40,631 bases of DNA from Acidobacteria bacterium bin61 (GTDB lineage: Bacteria > Acidobacteriota > Vicinamibacteria > Marinacidobacterales > Marinacidobacteraceae): positions 1-40,631 of the forward strand of contig MPMW01000011.1 in assembly GCA_002238705.1 (NCBI GenBank), read 5' to 3'. How positions within the stretch are numbered: position 1 is the first letter of the stretch; every line of letters begins with the position of its first letter. Positions 1 to 7,697 of the stretch are shown here, piece by piece. The notes below the pieces were generated by a model that was given only the letters and a program-made list of their open reading frames with translations, did not search any database and was not told where the DNA came from. The translations under genes were made by a program, and so were the position numbers.

Positions 1-1394
1 GAACGGCTGAGCAGATAGACCATCTCATAGGCTGATGTGGGCCTGTCTCGCACGCTCTCTGGCATCGGGTTGGGCTTGGAATTGTGGGTCAGAACGCCGG
101 ACGCCAGCGCGAACAAGTGTGGTTCATCCGCCACGCCCACATCGTAGAACCTGCGGGCACGGGATCGGCGGATTTCCATGATCTCGCCCCGGTCCTTTTC
201 GTTCCAATGTCCCGAACGGTTCCAGCGCCATTCGCCCCGGAACGCGGGAAACTGTCTCCCGTTGCACGTGGCAAAGGTGGTGTTTAGCGTCAGCGTTGCG
301 CCCAACCGCGAAGCTGCACACCGCAGGTCACGCTCCAGTCCATAGTTGCGGGCGAACCCGAGACGCCACCGAGGGCCGTCTTGAGAGCCGTCGCCATCGA
401 GGTAGCCCTGAATGAGGATGCGCAGGGACGCGTTGTCCCATGCCCACACGCCACCGGCCAGCCGCTTCCCCTTTGCACCCTTGCCGGCAATCGTGGACAC
501 CAGCACCGAACGAAGCGCACCCGATCGGTCAATATGGATCGCCTGTTTGTCCCCGTCCTCGTACCGACGCGCCATCGCTCCGTAGTGCTGGCTCAACCGC
601 TGGATGCGCAACCATCGCTCGGTCTCCCGCACATGACCGGATATCTGAATGGTGTCGCCCGACATGCTACCTTCGGCGAGATAGAGCCCTGCGAACCACA
701 GCGCGTCATTCGTCAACCATCGCGGCGCCGGCGATCCACCGGGAAGCCGACACCCTCGGAGCATGTCTCCCACCGCCAGTTCCGCAGCCGCTACGAGGCC
801 ACGTTGCGTTGGCCAGCGGTGATCGCCGGTGCAGCCAATACGCTCCCCGGAGCGTAGGACCAGTTCGACCGGATTCGCCGGTCGTGGAGTCTCGGACCAT
901 CCCAGCACTTTTGCCCACCGCTGCCCGTTCCATAGGCTGACGGTAGAAGGATCAAGGCGGACCAAGTCCTTCAGCATGTGGATGCCCACGCCCTTTTGCG
1001 TCCGGGCGTAAAGCCAAGTTCCCCCGGACAGGCACCAGACAATCGCATCCCGTCGATACCACCCGTCCCTCATGAGTGCGCCAGATACCAAGCCGGGCAT
1101 GTCCATCCGATCCTTGGCCTTCCACCCGAAGCTGTTTGGTCCGCCAGGCCAGTAGGCATCCCCATAATTCAGGAAGCACACGCCATCCCTCCGCAGCACC
1201 CGGCGCACCTCACGGAACACGGCTACCAGATTGTCCAAGTGCTCGTTGAACGTGGATTCGAGCCCAATCATACCCTCACCACCTTCGTAACTGCGCAGAT
1301 TCCAGTAGGGAGGGCTGGTGACACAACAGTGGACGGATTCAGCGGGCAACTCCTTGAGCCGTGCGAGTGCGTCACCGACGAGGATTCGAATCAT
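1..1394 (-). CDS. DNA methyltransferase (N4-cytosine/N6-adenine type) interrupted by an intein, 3' end cut by window
   Basis: The frame is open from the ATG at 1394 to the window edge (464 codons, no stop). The extein N-part (residues 1-120) starts as a beta-type amino-methyltransferase: motif IV appears as TSPPYW at residues 26-31. After residue 120 an intein intervenes; extein coding resumes at residue 439 with SKPNPMPES, the conserved segment that normally follows 'IIW' in phage site-specific methylases. Joining the exteins gives AIVW-SKPNPMPES. The SAM-binding FxGxG motif, C-terminal in this class, would lie beyond the window. It is the last visible gene of the leftward operon, 3 nt after the preceding stop. 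Known role of the family: base methylation that shields DNA from restriction. Whether it is N4C or N6A cannot be decided here. Confidence 0.9.
   Translation of the reverse strand, partial: MIRILVGDALARLKELPAESVHCCVTSPPYWNLRSYEGGEGMIGLESTFNEHLDNLVAVFREVRRVLRRDGVCFLNYGDAYWPGGPNSFGWKAKDRMDMPGLVSGALMRDGWYRRDAIVWCLSGGTWLYARTQKGVGIHMLKDLVRLDPSTVSLWNGQRWAKVLGWSETPRPANPVELVLRSGERIGCTGDHRWPTQRGLVAAAELAVGDMLRGCRLPGGSPAPRWLTNDALWFAGLYLAEGSMSGDTIQISGHVRETERWLRIQRLSQHYGAMARRYEDGDKQAIHIDRSGALRSVLVSTIAGKGAKGKRLAGGVWAWDNASLRILIQGYLDGDGSQDGPRWRLGFARNYGLERDLRCAASRLGATLTLNTTFATCNGRQFPAFRGEWRWNRSGHWNEKDRGEIMEIRRSRARRFYDVGVADEPHLFALASGVLTHNSKPNPMPESVRDRPTSAYEMVYLLSR
81..1034 (-). other. LAGLIDADG homing-endonuclease intein inside the methyltransferase
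   Basis: This is a 318-residue in-frame insertion, residues 121-438 of the methyltransferase frame. Block A begins with Cys121 (CLSGGTWLY). Block B carries the TxxH motif as TGDH (residues 189-192), followed by an AAELAVGD stretch typical of Hint domains. Two dodecapeptide motifs lie in the middle: WFAGLYLAEGS (233-243) and LIQGYLDGDGS (327-337), with acidic residues E241 and D335 where catalytic acids are expected. Block F/G reads RRFYDVGVADEP ... GVLTHN, with penultimate His437, Asn438 and the +1 nucleophile Ser439. All splicing residues are present, so the intein looks splicing-competent and its endonuclease possibly active. Homing and splicing are inferred from motifs only. Confidence 0.93.
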
Positions 1395-1397
1395 GGA

Positions 1398-1646
1398 CTA
1401 ATGGTCTCCACCGCATCCCGCCATTTTCCTGATCCGCACCAGCGGGAAGAAATCGCAAAACGGGATCTCGCACCACCCGTCGCAGTATTGCCCCCAAGCC
1501 CTCGCTCTAGCCTTGCTTCGAGTCTCCGCTTCGAGCGTGTAGGACGGGAATCCATCAACCTTCACCCGCCACATCTTTACGGCTTCCCCGGGAGCCGACA
1601 GTCGCTGGCCTTCCGTCGCTGGCTGCCGATTGTGTGATACGCCCAT
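1398..1646 (-). CDS. small phage protein of unknown function, paralogue of the 11044-11307 product
   Basis: An 82-residue protein. The ATG at 1646 is preferred over the GTG at 1649 because AAGGGGAG sits just upstream and the ATG overlaps the previous stop by one base (TGATG). A core from about residue 25 (MWRVKVDGF ... TLEAETRSKARARA ... YCDGW) matches a second gene on the plus strand at 11044 (WWRIKLRGW ... LVEAANRSKAKARA ... HYCDGW). The shared pattern is an aromatic-rich strand, then a basic helix (R/K-S-K-A-R/K-A-R-A) and an invariant YCDGW. The fold may bind nucleic acid given the basic helix, but that is a guess. No recognised family. Confidence 0.75.
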   Translation of the reverse strand: MGVSHNRQPATEGQRLSAPGEAVKMWRVKVDGFPSYTLEAETRSKARARAWGQYCDGWCEIPFCDFFPLVRIRKMAGCGGDH

Positions 1647-1744
1647 CACGCTCCCCTTGCATTCTTGGGGTGACCGAGGTAGAGCTTGACCAGTCGAGTG
1701 ATGCCGAGCCTTAGTCCGGTGGAGAGAGTGTCTTTATCAGTCAT
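1646..1744 (-). CDS. 32-residue mini-protein, unknown
   Basis: Short frame from ATG 1744 with GAGGGAG about 6 nt upstream. It is translationally coupled at both ends: its ATG overlaps the stop of the upstream zinc-finger gene (ATGA) and its TGA overlaps the next ATG (TGATG). The product (MTDKDTLSTG ... KNARGA) has no recognisable domain. Support comes from spacing and overlaps only; it could be a leader that couples translation along the operon. Confidence 0.5.
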   Translation of the reverse strand: MTDKDTLSTGLRLGITRLVKLYLGHPKNARGA

Positions 1745-1899
1745 TTCGACTCCCTCATCTCCGCACGCCTCCGCCTCTCGTTCTCACGACGCTTCCGCTT
1801 CTGCCGATCGTGCGAACACCGCTTCGAGCAGACCAGCGTGTGGGGGATGATTTCGAGGCGTTCCTTGGAGATTCGGCCGTTGCATTCGCTGCACTTCAT
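1741..1899 (-). CDS. 52-residue Cys4 zinc-finger-like protein
   Basis: The frame runs from ATG 1899 to TGA 1741, overlapping both neighbours by ATGA. Two Cys pairs (CSEC at residues 3-6 and CSKRC at about 24-28) are followed by a highly basic C-terminal helix rich in Arg and Glu (DRQKRKRREN...). The layout CxxC-x(17)-CxxxC plus basic tail is the same as in the 9446-9628 product, so the two are probable paralogues. A small zinc-binding nucleic-acid protein is a reasonable inference; no specific function can be assigned. Confidence 0.7.
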   Translation of the reverse strand: MKCSECNGRISKERLEIIPHTLVCSKRCSHDRQKRKRRENERRRRAEMRESK

Positions 1900-2102
1900 G
1901 TGTCCCCATCCTCGCTCTGTAGGACCTCGAAAGGCACATCGCCTCGTCGCGCAATGATCTCATCGGCCAAGTCCCTATTTGATACGACAAAGACGTCACA
2001 AGCCAGCCTGGGGGAATAGACTGCCCAGCCGATGCCATTCCAGCGCGCGTACATGTCATCCCAGTCTGGCCTGAAACTCAACGCGTCCGCATAGATCCTC
2101 AT
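1896..2102 (-). CDS. hypothetical protein, 68 residues
   Basis: Starts MRIYADALSF at ATG 2102, 4 nt after the preceding stop, with GGGGGAGG about 9-14 nt upstream. It ends in an ATGA overlap with the zinc-finger gene. The sequence mixes aromatic residues in the first half (WDDMYARWNG) with a DLADEIIARRGD segment. No known domain recognised. Operon position and codon pattern support it being real. Confidence 0.65.
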   Translation of the reverse strand: MRIYADALSFRPDWDDMYARWNGIGWAVYSPRLACDVFVVSNRDLADEIIARRGDVPFEVLQSEDGDT

Positions 2103-2106
2103 CCCC

Positions 2107-2436
2107 TCAGGCCTCCCCCTTCCTCACGATCCTGAACTCGACAAACTCACCGCCGTCCCACCCCGCCGCCCGAAAGATCGAACGCAGCCCCCGACAACCG
2201 CGGCAGTCCACCGCGCCATCGGTGAGTCTGGTGGCGAATCGCTTCGCGCCGCCGCACTTCGGGCACGGGCCGTAGAGCCAGTGCTGGCGCTTTCGGAGCT
2301 TGAGGCGCCGACGGTTGGCGATCCACCATCCCGGGGAGGGACGACGAAGAGCATGGTCAAAAGGGCAAGTCGTCGTCGGGCTCGGTGATCGGCTTCTTGG
2401 CAGGAGCCTGAGTGGCCGCAGGTGGCGGCACGTCAC
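2107..2436 (-). CDS. zinc-ribbon protein with no clear start; possible frameshift extension of the DUF669-like protein
   Basis: The convincing coding part is downstream of about 2356: RRRLKLRKRQHW, then CPKCGG and CRGC separated by 15-16 residues, then a short C-terminal tail ending GEA. This is a treble-clef/zinc-ribbon signature. There is no ATG, GTG or TTG in this frame between the end of the upstream gene and the ribbon. The nearest candidate is a GTG at 2436, about 80 nt inside the upstream gene and without a Shine-Dalgarno site. The upstream gene ends TTT TGA C, which would allow a +1 slip straight into this frame. The start is therefore unresolved. Confidence 0.6.
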   Translation of the reverse strand: MTCRHLRPLRLLPRSRSPSPTTTCPFDHALRRPSPGWWIANRRRLKLRKRQHWLYGPCPKCGGAKRFATRLTDGAVDCRGCRGLRSIFRAAGWDGGEFVEFRIVRKGEA

Positions 2437-2824
2437 CCGGCGCGCCCCACCCCTGGAAGCGGTGGTAGGTCCTGCCTCCGGAGGGCTCATGGGTGATCAG
2501 CACAGCAACCTGCTTCCCGTGCATGTCCGACGTATCGTTGATACGCGGCAGATCCATCGCCTGCAGGATCCGCCCGAGCTCGGCAAATGCGATCTCGCGC
2601 ACTTGCTCCTTGCTATGCCAAAAATTGATGAAGCACGTGCAGTTGAGCCGACGGCGATTCGCGGGCTCGACGACCTCGAACTCGACGGCCAGCATTTCCT
2701 CACCGCTGGCCGCTTCGCGCTTCTCCGTGTCAGTGCACCGCAGCACGTACTCGCCTTCGGGCAGCAGTGCGAACTCGCCCTGGGCGTGTTCGTCGGTGTT
2801 GAAGGTGTTCCTGAGCATGACCAT
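2357..2824 (-). CDS. DUF669-like phage recombination/replication accessory protein
   Basis: A 155-residue protein starting MVMLRNTFNTDEH at ATG 2824, with AAGGAG about 10 nt upstream (the earlier in-frame starts overlap another gene and lack a site). The body (LLPEGEYVLRCTD ... EFEVVEP ... NCTCFINFWHS) and an acidic C-terminus DDDLPF resemble DUF669 phage proteins. These are commonly encoded beside Sak4-type ATPases, as here, and the acidic tail recalls single-strand-binding proteins. Role inferred: ssDNA or recombination accessory factor. It ends in UUU UGA C, a context discussed as a possible +1 frameshift site. Confidence 0.75.
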   Translation of the reverse strand: MVMLRNTFNTDEHAQGEFALLPEGEYVLRCTDTEKREAASGEEMLAVEFEVVEPANRRRLNCTCFINFWHSKEQVREIAFAELGRILQAMDLPRINDTSDMHGKQVAVLITHEPSGGRTYHRFQGWGAPGDVPPPAATQAPAKKPITEPDDDLPF

Positions 2825-2831
2825 CTGTGAA

Positions 2832-3041
2832 TTACTCCTTGCCGGATTCTCCGGCGGATTGAGGGTTGGTTTCGACAGGGACATAGTGTTCGTCAAGCAA
2901 CGACTCGGTCCCGTCTCGATGGATAACCTCGTAGGTAGTGACGCGAATGTGCGTTGCCTTGGTCGGCGGTGGCCGGTGGGCCACGACAGCCCCAAGGCCT
3001 CTCCCTTGCGCGTCCACATAGTCGCGGTACTGGGTAGTCAT
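2832..3041 (-). CDS. hypothetical protein, 69 residues, between the ATPase and DUF669-like genes
   Basis: Its ATG directly follows the TAG of the ATPase gene, with GGGGAGAGA just upstream as a ribosome site. The product (MTTQYRDYVDAQ ... THIRVTTYEVIHRDGTESLLDEHYVPV) looks like a small beta-rich protein. Its own end (AAGGAGTAA) contains the Shine-Dalgarno of the next gene, so the three genes are tightly coupled. No known family recognised. Confidence 0.7.
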   Translation of the reverse strand: MTTQYRDYVDAQGRGLGAVVAHRPPPTKATHIRVTTYEVIHRDGTESLLDEHYVPVETNPQSAGESGKE

Positions 3042-3806
3042 CTAATCTCTCCCCTTCTCGAGCAAAGGCAGAATCGGATTCACGCCCAGCGGACAGTCCA
3101 GCGGCTCCGTGATCCCGAGTCGATTCTTGCTGAGCATCGCCGCGTGAGCGTGACACACCAATTCGCGCGCGCCCTGTGATATCGCGATCTTCCGGCCCTT
3201 CACGGTCTTGTCTTTGTCGAACTCTTTCCGGAGGCGCAGAAATCCAACCAAGTCCACGTCATCCACGAACGGCGCGACCGACTTCCCATTCATCTTGAGT
3301 CCGAGAACATCGTACGGTTCGCCATCCTGCGGGCGATAGGTCACGATTTCCGAGTGAGCGAGGAACACGACATGCATCTTGCGGTGAATCTGGAGATACT
3401 GGCAGCCCCCGCGCACCTGACCCATCCGGTCGGCCAGGACGCGAAAACCGGCGCCGTAGCCGCCATAGGCCTGATTGAGGCTTTCGGTCTCTGCGTCCTC
3501 CACGATCTCAGCCTCCGTGATCGCGTCGAGCTTCGTGATCGTATCAATCACCAGCGTCGTACGGTCGTGATCCTCACGAGCGAGACGGCGCAGCCATGTC
3601 ATCACGTCATCATGCGACGCCAACAGCGGCGTTACCAACGCGTCCGGCACGCTTTCAATTGCCTGCGTCCCATCCTCGGTGCGGAGGAACACAGACTTGG
3701 GGAACAGGGCCCCAAGGCTCGTCTTGCCGCGCCCGGTTTTCCCTGCCAGCGTAATAGCTGTGCCACGATCAACACGCGCTTTGGCCGGCGTCACGAGTCC
3801 CTTCAC
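3042..3806 (-). CDS. Sak4-like RecA-fold ATPase (phage nucleotide-binding/recombination protein)
   Basis: A 254-residue protein. GTG 3806 was chosen because AAAGGGGG lies about 7 nt upstream; an ATG 14 codons earlier has no such site. The Walker A motif is GKTGRGKTS (residues 22-30), Walker B is TTLVID (83-88), followed by TITKLDAITEAEIV. The spacing and length fit the AAA_24/Sak4 family, RecA-related ATPases that promote single-strand annealing with a phage SSB. It is the first gene of the leftward operon, divergent from the replication genes, and the DUF669-like neighbour is the usual partner. Confidence 0.85.
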   Translation of the reverse strand: MKGLVTPAKARVDRGTAITLAGKTGRGKTSLGALFPKSVFLRTEDGTQAIESVPDALVTPLLASHDDVMTWLRRLAREDHDRTTLVIDTITKLDAITEAEIVEDAETESLNQAYGGYGAGFRVLADRMGQVRGGCQYLQIHRKMHVVFLAHSEIVTYRPQDGEPYDVLGLKMNGKSVAPFVDDVDLVGFLRLRKEFDKDKTVKGRKIAISQGARELVCHAHAAMLSKNRLGITEPLDCPLGVNPILPLLEKGRD

Positions 3807-3954
3807 TGTCGCCCCCTTTCGTTTTCGGGTGTACAGACAACGTACCATACACGCGCCACCACCGCAAGAGGGCAGGAAGTAATTTGCATCACGGCCCGAA
3901 ACCGCTTACCTTCCACGGCACCCATCGAAGACGCGAAAGAAAGGCAAGGGCAAG
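3807..3954. promoter_or_regulatory. divergent intergenic region between recombination and replication operons
   Basis: This 148-bp gap separates the leftward operon (start 3806) from the rightward one (start 3955). It must hold promoters in both directions. A weak rightward candidate is TTGCAT, 17 nt, TACCTT, but both boxes match the consensus poorly. No clear palindrome was seen. The RHH protein encoded at 3955 is a plausible local regulator. Confidence 0.5.
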
Positions 3955-4125
3955 ATGGAGAAACAACTCGTTGGGGTGACACTGCGAATACCGCGGCCAT
4001 GGCTGACGCATCTGAAAGAAGTGGCGGCACGCAAGGATCGGAGCGTGGCCGCGCAGGCGCGGCGATGGATCAAGCTCCATTTGGAAATCGAGACTGGCAC
4101 GAAGCTCACGGAGGTGGATGCATGA
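3955..4125 (+). CDS. ribbon-helix-helix (CopG/Arc-like) DNA-binding protein
   Basis: A 56-residue protein too short for many gene callers. A beta strand (KQLVGVTLRIP) is followed by two helices (WLTHLKEVAARKD, then SVAAQARRWIKLHLE), the classic RHH layout, and the length is normal for the family. Its TGA overlaps the ATG of the helicase (ATGA), so it is first in the replication operon and sits right beside the divergent control region. Autoregulation of that region is the natural inference. Confidence 0.8.
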   Translation: MEKQLVGVTLRIPRPWLTHLKEVAARKDRSVAAQARRWIKLHLEIETGTKLTEVDA

Positions 4126-5795
4126 GCCTCGGCATCACTTGGAGCAAAGACCAGGAGCGCCTGTTCGCCTCTCTGGCGCCCTTCCTGGCCGGACCCCCTG
4201 GCGTACACCGGGTATCGGGATGCGCCGGCACGGGCAAGACGACTGCGATCGCCGACTGGGCTGCACGCTGCGGCCGCGAGGTCCTCACCCTCGCGCCGAC
4301 CAACCGCGCCGTCCAGATTCTGGCGTCGAAAGGCATTGCCGCGATGACGGTCCACGCGGCGATATACCACCCGAAAACCGACAGTCTCGCCGAGTTGCTG
4401 AAAACCACGAACGAAGCGATGGCGCGCGCCGAGCCGGACTCTGTGATCTGGGCGCGTCTCTATGCACAGCAGGCCGCGACGAAGGAGAGAATCGCCGCAG
4501 CCAAGCGCACGGGCGGCACAGGTGGCATCGTCAGATTCACAAGCCCCGTGCCAGACAACGCGACAGCCGAGGCTGAGGTGGTCATCATTGATGAAGCCTC
4601 GATGGTCGACCAACGCCTCTTGGAGCACACCCGCGTATACGCTGGGGAGCACACGGCACGCGGGGACGCGCACATCGTCATGATCGGTGACGTGCACCAG
4701 CTTCCGCCCGTCGGCCCCCACCCTTCCGCATTCGACCGATACGACGTCGAACTCACGGAGATCATGCGGGCGGACGACCAGCTGCTACCGCTGGTGCGCG
4801 AGATGTACCTGGCGTTCAGCAATCCGGCAAAGGCCATGATTGCCAACATCCTGACATCCACTCGTTCCGCCGCCGTGACTCGCGTGCCCATCAGGTCCAC
4901 CGCCGGCGCGCAGGTATTTGCCGAATCCGACGTGATCCTCTGCTATGCCCATCAGTCCGTCCACGTGCTAAACGCCTGGAAGCGGAGAGTCCTCGGCATC
5001 AGCGGCCCGCCCCAAGTCGGCGAACCCATCATATCATTCACCCGGTCGACGAAACACGACTACCGCAAAAACGAGCTGTTCGTCATTCGAGCGATCGCCG
5101 ACACGCCTGACCTACGCGACTGGATAATGACACTCGAGGCTCAGGCAGGCGGAAGGACAATTTCAGTCCCGGTCGCCAAATCCAGGTTCTCGCTCGTCGA
5201 CGACTTGCTGACGAGGGCCAGCCAAGGGTCGGTTCCATCCGGCGACTGGTCAGCACTGAAACACATGGCGCGTGGCCGTAGCTGGGGCTTCGCATACGCG
5301 ATCAACACGCATTCCGCGCAGGGCGGCGAATGGGACACCGTGGCGATCGCGGACGACTCGGCATGGATGGACCACAGGGAACAGTCGGGCGCCCGCAACT
5401 CCTTCCTTTACACATCATCCACGCGAGCGCGCTCCCGGGTGGTATACGCAAAATTGTTCGCGAAGGCCCGCACAGCGTTGCTGGAGAACGCGATCCAGCC
5501 AGACCTGTTCAGCGAGGCCGCACCCGTCCACGGCGTCACCGAACCCGAGGTTCACGGCGACATCATCACGGGCACCAACGGGCGGCCGATGTTCGGCGCG
5601 CGGACACGCGACCCGAACGACTGGCCGGAGCGCGTTGAGGGGCCGGTCAAGGTCCACGGTGCGCAGTACGAATCCATGGCCCTCGCCACGGAACGACGGC
5701 GGCAGCCGAACGGTATCATCGCCGATTTGCCGATGATCTCAGCGGACCGGCGGTGGGCGGCATACGAACTCGGACCTCCGGTCGCCGGAGCGTGA
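4122..5795 (+). CDS. superfamily 1 DNA helicase (RecD/Dda-like)
   Basis: A 557-residue protein starting at the ATG that overlaps the RHH stop. Walker A GCAGTGKTT (33-41), motif Ia LAPTNRAVQIL (58-67), Walker B VVIIDEAS (153-160) and motif III GDVHQLPPVG (189-198) are intact. Towards the C-terminus, TYPICAL SF1 motifs V/VI appear as INTHSAQGGEWD (about 390) and YTSSTRARS (about 430), the UvrD_C_2-type signature of RecD2 and T4 Dda helicases. It probably unwinds DNA 5'-3' during phage replication. It is coupled by GTGA overlap to the primase/helicase gene that follows. Confidence 0.9.
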   Translation: MSLGITWSKDQERLFASLAPFLAGPPGVHRVSGCAGTGKTTAIADWAARCGREVLTLAPTNRAVQILASKGIAAMTVHAAIYHPKTDSLAELLKTTNEAMARAEPDSVIWARLYAQQAATKERIAAAKRTGGTGGIVRFTSPVPDNATAEAEVVIIDEASMVDQRLLEHTRVYAGEHTARGDAHIVMIGDVHQLPPVGPHPSAFDRYDVELTEIMRADDQLLPLVREMYLAFSNPAKAMIANILTSTRSAAVTRVPIRSTAGAQVFAESDVILCYAHQSVHVLNAWKRRVLGISGPPQVGEPIISFTRSTKHDYRKNELFVIRAIADTPDLRDWIMTLEAQAGGRTISVPVAKSRFSLVDDLLTRASQGSVPSGDWSALKHMARGRSWGFAYAINTHSAQGGEWDTVAIADDSAWMDHREQSGARNSFLYTSSTRARSRVVYAKLFAKARTALLENAIQPDLFSEAAPVHGVTEPEVHGDIITGTNGRPMFGARTRDPNDWPERVEGPVKVHGAQYESMALATERRRQPNGIIADLPMISADRRWAAYELGPPVAGA

Positions 5796-7429
5796 AACGA
5801 ACACAGCAGGAGGTTGTCGACGCCTATCCGGGCCACCTGAAAAAGGTTGGCAACGAGTGGACCGGGCCATGTCCTGTCTGCGGCGGGACGGATCGGTTTT
5901 TCGTCAAGCCGAACGGCACGTTCCACTGCCGCCAGAACCTCGGCGACAAGGCACACTGGAAGACCCTCGCGACTGTTCTCGGATTCGCACGCGACCGCAG
6001 GCCGATCAAAACCGGCTGGGCGGATATCAAGGTCACACGGGCGCTAAAGCAGGCATCGGGCGCACGCATCGACATGGATCTGGCCGACGCTGCCGAGGCA
6101 ACCGCCAGCGATACCCCCACCGCGATTGCCAAGACACGAAAGAACGCCGACGCGATCATGACGCACACACGCCTGACATTGGAATCCGCAGAGGCACACG
6201 GCAGGAAGCCGCTCGTGTCGCTGGACCCGGACGGCCTCGCGGCAGCCCTGGCCCACGTGGGAATCAGGGTACGCCGCAACGTCCGCGGGAGCCTCGAGGA
6301 ATTCCGTGAGGAGAACGACGAGAAATGGACCGAAATCCAGCGGTACGACGTTTCCCACTGGCGCACGAAACGGATCCCGCAGGCCTGCGTCTGCCAGAAG
6401 CCGAAGGCCAATGATTTCATCGTTGTCCCCGCCGTATTCGGACGCGACAATTTCCGGGACTACCTGCTCGCCGTCCTGAAGGAGCGGTCGGTGGATCCAT
6501 TTCGGGACTACCTCGCCGAACTCCCCGACTGGGACAAGACGCCACGGATCGACCACTGGCTCGGCGACTGCTTCGACGTCGCGAACAGCGACTTGACTCG
6601 TTGGGCCTCGCGCTACGTGTTCCTCGGCTCGATCACCCGGACATTCCGGCCAGGCGCCAAACTCGACGAGACGCCCGTGCTGATCGGCCCGAAGGGCTGC
6701 GGCAAGTCTACCGCGGTACGCCGATGGCTTCCGGACGACGAATGGTTCGGCGATGCCGTGACCTTCCGGCAATCGACCAAGGAGCAGGCCGAGGCCATGC
6801 AGGGCAAGGTCATCGTGGAAATCGCAGAAATGTCTGGATCGACGCGCGCCGAGGTCGAGGCGCTCAAGGCATTCATGACCCGCACGAAAGAGCAGGTTCG
6901 CCTCGCCTACGGGCGCCAGGTCCACCGTCAGCCGCGCATGTGCATCTTCATCGGTACCGCAAACCCGGGCACCCCGATCCCGGACGACGACGCAGCCTCG
7001 CGGCGGTTCGTCACCGTCACCGTCGCCATCGGACAGGACGGCGTAGCCGGCCTCAGGTCGTACCAGGACCGCAACCGCGACCAATGCTGGGCGGAGGCCC
7101 TGAAACGGTTCGGGAGCGGCGAGGAGGCCCGGCTGCCGGAACATCTATTCCCGCAGCAGCACGCCACGAACGACCTCTTCCGGAACCGGGACCCGCTATT
7201 CGAGGAAGCCGTCGAAGATTCGGTGGGCATCGTCGGAAATGAGGGGCCGTTCACGATGGCCGACATGGTCGACCAAATGCTGAAGCTGTCTCCCGGCATC
7301 ATCGACAAACGGCGCGACAGCAAGCGCCTCGGCGTCGCACTCCGGAGGCTCGGCTACGAATCCAGGCTCCGCCGCTGGCCCGAGTGGGGCGGCAAACGCA
7401 AGCGCGCCTGGTGCAAGGAAGCGAAATGA
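5792..7429 (+). CDS. VirE-type primase-helicase with N-terminal zinc finger
   Basis: A 545-residue protein starting at GTG 5792, which overlaps the helicase TGA (GTGA). The N-terminus has a primase-like zinc motif: CPVC (27-30), then HC (45-46) and a further His near 55. The C-terminal half matches the virulence-associated E ATPase family: P-loop GPKGCGKST (about 299-307), Walker B-like KVIVEIAEMSG (about 339-349) and a FIGTANPGTPIPDD sensor-like segment. Such proteins act as phage replicative primase/helicases. With the SF1 helicase it forms the core of the replication operon. It ends with an ATGA overlap. Confidence 0.88.
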   Translation: MKRTQQEVVDAYPGHLKKVGNEWTGPCPVCGGTDRFFVKPNGTFHCRQNLGDKAHWKTLATVLGFARDRRPIKTGWADIKVTRALKQASGARIDMDLADAAEATASDTPTAIAKTRKNADAIMTHTRLTLESAEAHGRKPLVSLDPDGLAAALAHVGIRVRRNVRGSLEEFREENDEKWTEIQRYDVSHWRTKRIPQACVCQKPKANDFIVVPAVFGRDNFRDYLLAVLKERSVDPFRDYLAELPDWDKTPRIDHWLGDCFDVANSDLTRWASRYVFLGSITRTFRPGAKLDETPVLIGPKGCGKSTAVRRWLPDDEWFGDAVTFRQSTKEQAEAMQGKVIVEIAEMSGSTRAEVEALKAFMTRTKEQVRLAYGRQVHRQPRMCIFIGTANPGTPIPDDDAASRRFVTVTVAIGQDGVAGLRSYQDRNRDQCWAEALKRFGSGEEARLPEHLFPQQHATNDLFRNRDPLFEEAVEDSVGIVGNEGPFTMADMVDQMLKLSPGIIDKRRDSKRLGVALRRLGYESRLRRWPEWGGKRKRAWCKEAK

Positions 7430-7587
7430 CCGAGGTCGAGATCTGCCGCACCTGCCACCGCCCGATCCGGCGCCAACTGTCCGGCAAGTTGATAATGCGG
7501 AAGTGTCCCGCCTCAACCGACTTCCCCCTGCGAATCGTCGCCTGCACCCCGAAGCCGATGAGAAAACGCCATAATGGTCATGGCTGA
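7426..7587 (+). CDS. 53-residue Cys-rich mini-protein
   Basis: Starts at an ATG overlapping the primase stop (ATGA). One CxxC pair (CRTC, residues 7-10) is followed by RRQLSGKLIMRKC and a second more distant Cys, so a zinc ribbon is likely though only four cysteines are spread over the chain. The C-terminus is basic (KPMRKRHNGHG). No specific function recognised. It closes the replication operon. Confidence 0.7.
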   Translation: MTEVEICRTCHRPIRRQLSGKLIMRKCPASTDFPLRIVACTPKPMRKRHNGHG

Positions 7588-7602
7588 GGCTGTGAAAGCT
7601 AG

Positions 7603-7657
7603 GCCGGGGAGTTGAGGAACGTTGGGGGAACGGGGACCACCGAACGTCAAAGACAGG
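7603..7657. repeat. dispersed 55-bp repeat, copy A
   Basis: A near-identical copy (54 bp) lies at 16595-16648, about 9 kb away. Both begin GCCGGGGAGTTGAGGA and end GTCAAAGACAGG, with only a few differences. Copy A is in the gap after the replication operon, copy B heads the tandem-repeat region before the terminase. The GTCAAAGACAGG end recurs twice more in that tandem repeat. A shared regulatory or replication site is possible. Confidence 0.85.
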
Positions 7658-7697
7658 AGCTTTCGCTCAGACAGAAACCCAAAAGGAGGCACACCGC

